Assembly (NCBI GenBank): GCA_964537685.1
Contig: CAZICM010000031.1
Span: 48,463 to 112,462 of the forward strand
Reading direction: 5' to 3'
Origin: CAZICM01 sp964537685
Lineage (GTDB): Bacteria; Myxococcota_A; Polyangia; Polyangiales; Polyangiaceae
DNA length: 64,000 nucleotides
Shown here piece after piece: positions 57,745 through 64,000 of the stretch. Numbering within the stretch: position 1 is the stretch's first letter; each line of letters opens with the position of its first letter. The translations under genes and the position numbers were made by a program. The notes under the pieces were generated by a model. That model did no database searches, had not been told where the DNA came from, and saw only the letters and a list, made by a program, of their open reading frames with translations.

Positions 57745-59412
57745 ATGTGGTACTGTAGCGGTGTGATCCCCGATATCCACATTGCGATAGGCGACACTGT
57801 TTTAGGCAAATACCGGGTTGAACGAATCCTGGGCAAAGGCGGCATGGGGATGGTTATCGCCGCCCGGCATTTGGAATTGGAGGAGCTTTTTGCGATTAAG
57901 TTTATGCTTCCCGGCACGGCGGAAAGCCCTGATGCGGCGGCGCGATTTTTACGGGAGGCCCGTGCAGCGGCGAAGCTAAAGGGCGATCATGTTGCGAAGG
58001 TGCATGATGTAGGGAGGATGGAGGATGGCAGCTATTATATGGTGATGGAGTATTTGGAGGGGTCTGACTTGGGGAAGATTGTAGGGACGCAGGGGCCGCT
58101 GCCTGTGGAAGAGGCGATTCGGTATGTTCTTGAAGCCTGCGAAACCCTTAAAGAGGCACATGCCCTCGGTATTATTCACCGGGACATTAAACCCTCGAAT
58201 ATTTTTTTAGCCCGGGGGCCTCAAGGGACTCCGAGGGTGAAGGTGATTGATTTTGGTATCTCAAAGTGTGCAGCGGGGGATAATGCGGACTTAACCGCAA
58301 CAGATGCAGTCCGGGGATCTCCCCTTTACATGTCGCCTGAGCAAATGCGGAGCTCCAAACGCGTCGATGCTCGCACAGATATATGGGCTATAGGTGTTGT
58401 ATTATATAAGCTGCTTACGGGTGTTACGCCATTCGAGGCGTCTAGCATGACGGCTGTTGTCAGTCGTGTGCTCCAGACTGAACCTCGGCCGCCAAGTGTG
58501 CATCGACAAGATATTCCTGAATGGGTCGATATCGCGATTCTGCAATGTTTACGAAAACGTCCGGGCGATCGCTTTCAAAAAATCGATGACTTGATGGTTG
58601 TCTTGCGCCAAACAGCTCCTCCTGCTGTTTCCAAAGCCGAGAGCAATGGAGATGCATCGCTATCATCACCGCCCCTATGCGAGGAGCCCAAGCCATCCAG
58701 TGCTCCAGAGATACATGTGGAAGAAACCGCAATGAACCCGATTGCCGATGGAACGGGTATATCCGCGGATACCTCTACCACCACTGGCAGTTTTGGTCAA
58801 GTCTCCAATCTGAAAAGGGCTTTCCATCCTGAAATGCTCCCGGCGCGCATGCCCAAATCGAGGGTGGCCTTGTGGGGGTTAGGATTTGCGATTTTGGTAG
58901 GTGCGAGCTTAATCATTGGGTTTCGCTTGTCCATTCGTTCCCGTCCTGAGGGAGAGACCATCACAGTGTCCACGGCAATCGCAGCAAGTGCCGGAATAAA
59001 CCACCTGGAAGCGCTTCCTGAGCCGGTAGAGGAGCGCAACTCTGTCACAGAACATTCTTTGCCAACTGTCTCTCAAGAGAGAAATTTAGTGACGTCTGAG
59101 GCTTCCTCGGCACCCAGTCAATCCGTGCCCGATAGGATGAAAAATCAGCCTTTGGTTCAAGCATTCCCTTATGTTGCCGACGAGAGCAAGCACCTTCCAA
59201 AGACCGCCATCATCCCCGAGGTGCTGCCATCGCCCGCATCCGAGGCAGCATCCCCAATGGCGAGCCAATCGGCAGCTCCAAACACTTCAGTCCCACCAAG
59301 CGAGCCTTCCGTGGGGACTTCTTCTCCGGTGACTTCCTCTCCACCGAGCGAGCTCCCGCGGCCAGAAGAACCCAAGCCATCGCCGAAGAAGAAATATGAT
59401 TCGATGTTCTGA
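57745..59412 (+). CDS. Membrane-anchored Ser/Thr protein kinase
   Basis: 555 residues from ATG 57745; GTG 57763 is an equally good start. The Hanks-type kinase domain covers about residues 20-285: GKGGMGMVIAA (P-loop), FAIKFMLPG (Lys), IIHRDIKPSNIFLARG (catalytic loop), KVIDFGISKCA (DFG), GSPLYMSPEQM. A Pro/Ser-rich linker precedes one membrane segment at about 375 (LWGLGFAILVGASLIIGF) and a disordered extracytoplasmic tail. Myxococcota have many such kinases; the target is unknown, but the next gene's TPR protein is a candidate partner. Confidence 0.93.
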   Translation: MWYCSGVIPDIHIAIGDTVLGKYRVERILGKGGMGMVIAARHLELEELFAIKFMLPGTAESPDAAARFLREARAAAKLKGDHVAKVHDVGRMEDGSYYMVMEYLEGSDLGKIVGTQGPLPVEEAIRYVLEACETLKEAHALGIIHRDIKPSNIFLARGPQGTPRVKVIDFGISKCAAGDNADLTATDAVRGSPLYMSPEQMRSSKRVDARTDIWAIGVVLYKLLTGVTPFEASSMTAVVSRVLQTEPRPPSVHRQDIPEWVDIAILQCLRKRPGDRFQKIDDLMVVLRQTAPPAVSKAESNGDASLSSPPLCEEPKPSSAPEIHVEETAMNPIADGTGISADTSTTTGSFGQVSNLKRAFHPEMLPARMPKSRVALWGLGFAILVGASLIIGFRLSIRSRPEGETITVSTAIAASAGINHLEALPEPVEERNSVTEHSLPTVSQERNLVTSEASSAPSQSVPDRMKNQPLVQAFPYVADESKHLPKTAIIPEVLPSPASEAASPMASQSAAPNTSVPPSEPSVGTSSPVTSSPPSELPRPEEPKPSPKKKYDSMF

Positions 59413-59454
59413 AACGAGCAATGCCACCTTTCCACATCGGAGGTAAGGATAAAC

Positions 59455-60483
59455 ATGGATCGATATTTTATCCGCTCATTGATGGTAAGTGTTTTCTGTG
59501 GGATAGCGTTTTATCCATTTGCTGCGCTTGCCAAGCCCGATGAGATCTCATCGGCTGCGCCTTCCGAGCCCAAGGAGACCCGGCAAATTTCGGCGGCTCA
59601 AACGCTTTATGAACGGGCTACATCTGAAATGGATCAAAATAATCTTACGGTGGCATGTCCCATGCTTGAGGAGGTTGCTGCTTTGGTGCCCGAGGCACTT
59701 GGGGTGAAGATGACGCTTGGCGAGTGCTATGAAGCGCAAGGAAAGCTGGCAAGTGCATGGTCGCAATACATGCTCGTGTTGGAGCCTGCTCGCCGCCAAG
59801 GACAAGTGGATCGCGCTGACAAGGCCGCCAGGAAAATGGGCGCGCTTGCGGATCATCTCGCAACACTAAAGATTCGGGCGTCTGAGCAAGTACGAAAACT
59901 ACCAGGTCTCTTTATCACTGACAATGGCCTGCCTATTGTACAGCCGCGGTGGGATGTACAGCGGCCGGTGGACTTAGGGATTCATAAGATCAGGGCATGG
60001 GCACCCGGACACAAAGTGTGGACGCAGGAGATAAACATTCAGGCAGAAGGTATGCATGTATCCATAGAAATCGATCGTTTGATCCCTGAAATCATGGCGG
60101 CACCCAAAGAACCCGTTGTGCTGCATGAGGAGCCGAACAAATGGTATCGATTGGGAGGGATAGGCTTTATGGGACTAGGCACGGGTGGACTGATTGTAGG
60201 GAGCATAATGGGTGGATTGTCGATGGCTAGGCGAGACGCTTCCAACAACGACGGGCATTGCGGCAACAATGACTTCTGTGACGAGGAAGGTATTCGGTTG
60301 CGCGATGAAGCGTTGGTCTTTGGCGATGCGTCTACCGCTTTATTCGCCATTGGTTTGATGTTTGTTGGTACAGGTGTGGCTCTTTGGGCAGATTCCTCAA
60401 GTCCAGTTATTCGTTCTGCTGGAATCAAACGCGCAGAAGTGAGTTCCTGGCCGGGGGGGCTAATGGTGAAAGGAAGCTTTTAG
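59455..60483 (+). CDS. Exported TPR protein with C-terminal membrane segments
   Basis: 342 residues from ATG 59455 (AGGTAAGG 8-14 nt upstream). Signal peptide SLMVSVFCGIAFYPFAALA. TPR-like helices at about 45-135 (LYERATSEMDQNNLTVACPM; KMTLGECYEAQGKLASAWSQ), a PEGA-like beta segment, then two membrane stretches (GGIGFMGLGTGGLIVGSIMG and TALFAIGLMFVGTGVALWA) separated by a Cys pair (GHCGNNDFCDEEGIRLRDEA). It is built like the protein at 18964. Lies between the kinase and the RCC1 lipoprotein, probably one operon. Confidence 0.82.
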   Translation: MDRYFIRSLMVSVFCGIAFYPFAALAKPDEISSAAPSEPKETRQISAAQTLYERATSEMDQNNLTVACPMLEEVAALVPEALGVKMTLGECYEAQGKLASAWSQYMLVLEPARRQGQVDRADKAARKMGALADHLATLKIRASEQVRKLPGLFITDNGLPIVQPRWDVQRPVDLGIHKIRAWAPGHKVWTQEINIQAEGMHVSIEIDRLIPEIMAAPKEPVVLHEEPNKWYRLGGIGFMGLGTGGLIVGSIMGGLSMARRDASNNDGHCGNNDFCDEEGIRLRDEALVFGDASTALFAIGLMFVGTGVALWADSSSPVIRSAGIKRAEVSSWPGGLMVKGSF

Positions 60484-60484
60484 A

Positions 60485-62197
60485 ATGCAACGCAGAACGA
60501 TGCTCATTGTTTTAGCTCTGCTCCTGGTAAGTGGGTGCAACAATATCTTGGGGAACCGAACAGGAAAAGCCAGAGTGTGTACTCCACACAGTGAGCGGAG
60601 CTGCTATCCCGGACCATTGGGGACCGAAGGTATTGGAGACTGCATCGGTGGAACACAAACATGTGATTCAGATGGAAGCGAATGGGGAGCATGTGTGGGT
60701 AGTATCGTTCCAATGGTTGAGGATTGCGACAACCTCGATCGGGACGAGGATTGCGATGGGCTGATCAACGAATCCGGACAGAGCTGTGTTTGCGGTGATG
60801 GTGTTTGGTCTCCTCTCGCTGAGGTCATGGAGGAATGTGATGATGGAAATTCATATCATGGAGACGACTGCACCGTTGATTGCAGGCTGAATAAGATTGT
60901 GGCTATGGTGGGCGGATATGCGCATACTTGCGCGCTTCTCTCGGGGGGTGGAGTTAAATGTTGGGGACTCAATTCTTGTTTACCGAACGAAGCGAACTGT
61001 AGTGGCTTGGTCAACGGGGGCCAGCTCGGTTACGGGGATACCCTGGATCGGGGCGATCAACCCGGGGAAATGGGGGCTTTTTTAAGTGCCGTAGACCTTG
61101 GGTCTGGGGAAGGTGCAATCGCCATTGCATCGCGATGGAATCATACCTGTGTGGTCCTCAAAAATGGCACGATAAAATGCTGGGGTGACAATCAGCATGG
61201 CCAACTGGGGCTGGGCGATGTTGCAGGGCGGGGAGGCAATCCAGGCGAAATGGGATTTGCATTGCCTGCTGTTGATCTTGGGGTTGGTATGAAGGCGAGC
61301 GCGATCGCCGTTGGGGCATCCCATACTTGCGCACTGCTCACGGGGGGCACGGTGAAATGCTGGGGTGATAATGGTTTGGGTCAACTTGGTCTGGGAGACA
61401 CGTATGATCGGGGAGATGAACCTGGAGAAATGGGCAATGCATTATCCGTGGTGAATTTGGGGCCCGGCGCGATTGTGACAGCCATAACAGCAGGGCACAG
61501 CCACACATGCGCGCTCCTCATCGACGGCTCTGTCAGATGCTGGGGCGGTAATGCACAAGGACAGCTCGGCTTGGGCGATATCAGTGCCCGGGGCAATCAG
61601 CCCGGTGAGATGGGTCTCAACTTGCCTCCGGTAGATCTTGGATCTGGGGAAAAAGCCATGGCTATTGCAGCGGGACATCACCATACCTGCGCACTCTTGG
61701 CATGGGGGTATGTAAAATGCTGGGGAGATAATTTTTCCGGCGCGCTGGGACTTGGGGAAACGGAGGATCGGGGCAATGATGCTCAAGAGATGGGTGATAA
61801 GTTGCCTGTTGTTGAGCATGGTTCAGACGCTACTGTCACCGCGATTTCCGCGGGTGTTTTTAGCACATGTGCGCTTCTTTCCGATGGGGCAATAAAGTGC
61901 TGGGGATACAATCAACAAGGACAGCTTGGTCTTGGTGATATCGCTTCGCGCGGTGCTGTGGCAGGCGATATGGGAGATGCGCTTCCCAGAGTCGATCTTG
62001 GTTTAAATGCGGAGGTGAGTTCCATTAGTTTAGGAAGGTATCATGCCTGTGCGCTCCTTGCCGGAAACCGTGTGAAGTGCTGGGGAAGTAATTTTAAAGG
62101 CCAGCTCGGCCTGGGCGACACCAACGACCGCGGCGACCAGCCCGGTGAAATGGGCGATACCTTGCCCTTTATTAAGCTCTTCAACGATCAATACTAA
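60485..62197 (+). CDS. RCC1-repeat lipoprotein with MopE-like motif
   Basis: 570 residues, 1 bp after the TPR gene stop. The signal MLIVLALLLVSGC ends in a lipobox. A Cys-rich stretch includes EDCDNLDRDEDCDGLINE, the metal-binding motif of MopE-like proteins. From about residue 140 seven or eight RCC1 blades follow, each with a HTCALL core and a KCWGDN/GQLGLGD turn (for example GASHTCALLTGGTVKCWGDN), so a beta-propeller is expected at the cell surface. Its ligand is unknown. Confidence 0.9.
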   Translation: MQRRTMLIVLALLLVSGCNNILGNRTGKARVCTPHSERSCYPGPLGTEGIGDCIGGTQTCDSDGSEWGACVGSIVPMVEDCDNLDRDEDCDGLINESGQSCVCGDGVWSPLAEVMEECDDGNSYHGDDCTVDCRLNKIVAMVGGYAHTCALLSGGGVKCWGLNSCLPNEANCSGLVNGGQLGYGDTLDRGDQPGEMGAFLSAVDLGSGEGAIAIASRWNHTCVVLKNGTIKCWGDNQHGQLGLGDVAGRGGNPGEMGFALPAVDLGVGMKASAIAVGASHTCALLTGGTVKCWGDNGLGQLGLGDTYDRGDEPGEMGNALSVVNLGPGAIVTAITAGHSHTCALLIDGSVRCWGGNAQGQLGLGDISARGNQPGEMGLNLPPVDLGSGEKAMAIAAGHHHTCALLAWGYVKCWGDNFSGALGLGETEDRGNDAQEMGDKLPVVEHGSDATVTAISAGVFSTCALLSDGAIKCWGYNQQGQLGLGDIASRGAVAGDMGDALPRVDLGLNAEVSSISLGRYHACALLAGNRVKCWGSNFKGQLGLGDTNDRGDQPGEMGDTLPFIKLFNDQY

Positions 62198-62385
62198 ACA
62201 ATACCAAAGCCCCTTCCTCCGTCCAGATGGCCATAATAGGCGGGGCACGCTTTCCCGTTACACGCACCATAATGCAAAAGCTTGCATGCAAATTCTTTCG
62301 CTGATCTTCCCGCTTCAGGCATCCGCCTCGCCGTCTCCCGCCAATTTATTTTGAGCTTCCCACCAACGGAATCCCATCCCGGCAG

Positions 62386-63057
62386 ATGCTTAACTTCCCT
62401 GATGCCACCTACTTGCTTGAACACTTCAGGGCTGATGTCTGGGAGGCGCTCAAGAGAAAGTTCGGCGAAAGCCAAATCAAGCCAACCAACAAGACATTTA
62501 ATATTCGTGAGAGCAACCGAAGGCTCGATGCCGACGCGACCGTGTCCTGTCAGCATCGCCTCTATACAGGGGCAAAAACCGGTTCTGGAGAATGGGCATA
62601 TCATTTGGGTGTCGAAACCCGCCCAATCAACGAGCCCCATACGAGGGTAATCAACTGGCATGAGCAGCACTATAATGAAGGCGTCAAAAAGAACGACGCC
62701 ACCAATCGCCGCTTTAAACGAATCGTGCGCATCCTCAAGCGGCTGCGCGATGAGATGAAGGAAAGCAGTAGCCAGAGCGCCAGAAGCGCCGCCGAACAAG
62801 CTCCCTCCTTTTTGATCGAGTGCCTCGTCTATAATGCGCCCAATACCTGTTTTAATCAGGAAGACGGCAGCTATTTCAAAGATGTCCAGTCGGTGATTTC
62901 AGACCTTTTGAAGCAAACAGAGACCGATGCAAGTTGCGGGTCATGTCTCGAAGTCAGCCGGATGAAAAATCTCTTTGGAAATCAGCAGCCATGGACGCGG
63001 CAACAAGCCCGTTGCTTTTTCGAGGAAGCACGGAACTATGTCGGCTTTGGCTCTTAG
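62386..63057 (+). pseudogene. CD-NTase-like nucleotidyltransferase, N-terminally truncated
   Basis: 223 residues from ATG 62386. Residues correspond to the C-terminal two-thirds of a cGAS/DncV-like nucleotidyltransferase: FPDATYLLEHFRADVWEALK, NRRLDADATVSCQHRLYTG (third acidic residue), NWHEQHYNEGVKKNDATNRR, FKRIVRILKRLRDEM and PSFLIECLVYNAPNTCF. The expected N-terminal GS...SDxD block, roughly 100 residues, is absent: only 188 bp separate this start from the RCC1 stop, and no frame there encodes it. So the gene looks 5'-truncated, and second-messenger synthesis is unlikely unless a missed part exists. It overlaps the Cap15-like gene by 20 bp. Confidence 0.75.
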
Positions 63058-63997
63058 TACCCAGGAATCCGCTTTGGCACTCGGTCAAGTCCTGTCCTGT
63101 ATTCTAAGCGCTCTTCTTGTTGCCGGACTCGTCGGAGGCTTCATCGTTGTTCGATGGGCCTGGGCTTGGCAGGGAATTCGCCGCCTCACCAATCGGCCCG
63201 ATCTGCGCGGAACCTGGGCCGGTGCCCTTCAATCCGAATGGATCAATCCCGCCACCGGCCGGAAACTTGGACCTATAGAAGCTTATATTCTCATCCATCA
63301 AGATCTGTATTCACTGCATGTCCGGCAGATCACCGCCGAATCCAATTCCATCACAAAGACAGCCAAGCTTATCTTTGAACCCGATGGAGCCGCAGTGATT
63401 ACGGGCACCTATGAGAACGACCCTAAAAATGCGCTTCGCGAACGAAGCACGCGCCATCAGGGAGGACTTCATCTTCGGGTGTCCGGGGCATCGTCGGCAA
63501 AGATGCTAAAGGGGCATTATTGGACCGATCGAGGTACCAAGGGAGAAATGGAGTTTTGGTGGGTAGACCGGACCATTGAGGAAGACTTTGGGGGAGCTCG
63601 GAGAATGGCAAAGCGAGCCGGGATTGATGCGGTGGAGAGAATGATATTGGCTAAGGTTGATGAGGTGTTGGCGGACAAGGCATTGCCCCACAAAGAACAA
63701 TATTTGACTGGAGATGAGATTCATGAGCTGGTCAATGTAGTCATTGAGTTGCATCTCACCCGCGATGTCCTTGTGGAAAGCTTGGACCCAGGTTTGCGGG
63801 CGAGTTTGCCGGTTCATAAGGCACCAAAGGAGCAAATCCTCTCCGACCTTCTCATTTTGAATCGATGTAAGCCGTTGAAGGACGGTGAAGTGCCGATCAA
63901 AAAATGGCTGGAAACGGCAAAATCGCTTTCAACACCGCGGATTGAGGGAGAGATATTCGGCAGGCTGTATGATAAGCTGCGGAAAAAGCCTGGCTAG
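63038..63997 (+). CDS. cap15: Cap15-like CBASS membrane effector with C-terminal effector-associated-like domain
   Basis: 319 residues from ATG 63038, with GAGGAAG 9 nt upstream; the open frame back to 62975 lies inside the CD-NTase gene. Membrane segments occupy about residues 14-45 (VLSCILSALLVAGLVGGFIV). A beta-barrel of about 120 residues follows: RPDLRGTWAGALQS, AYILIHQDLYSLHVRQITAE, GTYENDP, GHYWTDRGTKGEMEFWW, the pattern of Cap15, which binds cyclic nucleotides and disrupts the inner membrane. From about residue 215 a helical domain (LTGDEIHELVNVVIELHLTR; SDLLILNRCKPL) resembles effector-associated domains that recruit partners. Confidence 0.8.
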   Translation: MSALALSTQESALALGQVLSCILSALLVAGLVGGFIVVRWAWAWQGIRRLTNRPDLRGTWAGALQSEWINPATGRKLGPIEAYILIHQDLYSLHVRQITAESNSITKTAKLIFEPDGAAVITGTYENDPKNALRERSTRHQGGLHLRVSGASSAKMLKGHYWTDRGTKGEMEFWWVDRTIEEDFGGARRMAKRAGIDAVERMILAKVDEVLADKALPHKEQYLTGDEIHELVNVVIELHLTRDVLVESLDPGLRASLPVHKAPKEQILSDLLILNRCKPLKDGEVPIKKWLETAKSLSTPRIEGEIFGRLYDKLRKKPG

Positions 63998-64000
63998 CGG

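Noticed and set aside
62282..62650. 122-residue frame as the missing CD-NTase N-terminus
   Set aside because: It is in a different frame, overlaps the real gene, and lacks any GS or SDxD motif.
1..64000. tRNA or rRNA genes
   Set aside because: No T-loop or acceptor-stem arrangement or rRNA segment was recognised on reading both strands; a covariance search would be needed to be certain.

Overview
The window looks like chromosome from a Myxococcota (Polyangiales-type) bacterium, an inference from gene content. It carries many Ser/Gly-rich lipoproteins, a Ser/Thr kinase followed by a TPR protein and an RCC1-repeat lipoprotein, a DUF1592/DUF1552 pair, LamG and collagen-like surface proteins, and an RT resembling the myxobacterial retron enzymes. 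No rRNA, tRNA, CRISPR array, IS element or phage was recognised. There is one 100-N assembly gap at 51371-51470.

Region 1-8.8 kb: a partial neprosin-like lipoprotein at the left edge, a palindromic tandem repeat, and a conserved hypothetical (1563) with a paralogue at 57 kb. These are followed by folD, then an NAD salvage operon (pncB, pncA, a Nudix/NrtR-like protein) running into coaE, then a His-rich small protein, a diguanylate cyclase and a STAS-like protein.

Region 8.9-18.8 kb is the most unusual part. Six co-oriented genes encode a WGR-PARP, a macrodomain protein, a HEAT-repeat protein, a SWIM zinc-finger protein, a retron-type reverse transcriptase and a DraG/ARH ADP-ribosylhydrolase. 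Between the SWIM and RT genes lies a non-coding stretch with the layout of a retron msr-msd: promoter, a1/a2 inverted repeat and a 19-bp perfect long hairpin. The locus could write ADP-ribose (PARP), bind or remove it (macrodomain, ARH) and make msDNA (RT). The ARH start codon overlaps the RT stop. I know of no described system with this composition; a defence or nucleic-acid-repair role is inference.

Region 19-28.8 kb: lipoproteins and exported proteins, a 42-bp tandem repeat, DoxX, a possible lipoprotein/partner pair, and an ABC-2 type exporter. Region 28.9-38.1 kb: a polyamine/GABA catabolic and uptake cluster (GNAT, gabT, amidohydrolase, gabD, potC-potD-potB-potA). Region 38-53 kb: hemerythrin, DUF1592/DUF1552 exported proteins, an alpha/beta-hydrolase lipoprotein, an acyl-CoA ligase, a Uma2-family protein, a molybdenum hydroxylase pair and a collagen-like protein.

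Region 53-64 kb is accessory. It has an RNA-repair cassette (nucleotidyltransferase, RNA ligase, HD-Pnk), a hicBA toxin-antitoxin bracketed by a near-perfect 124-bp direct repeat, the second paralogue of the 1563 family, the kinase/TPR/RCC1 cluster, and at the right edge a CBASS-like pair: a CD-NTase-type gene missing its N-terminal catalytic half, overlapping a Cap15-type membrane beta-barrel effector that carries a C-terminal effector-associated-like domain.
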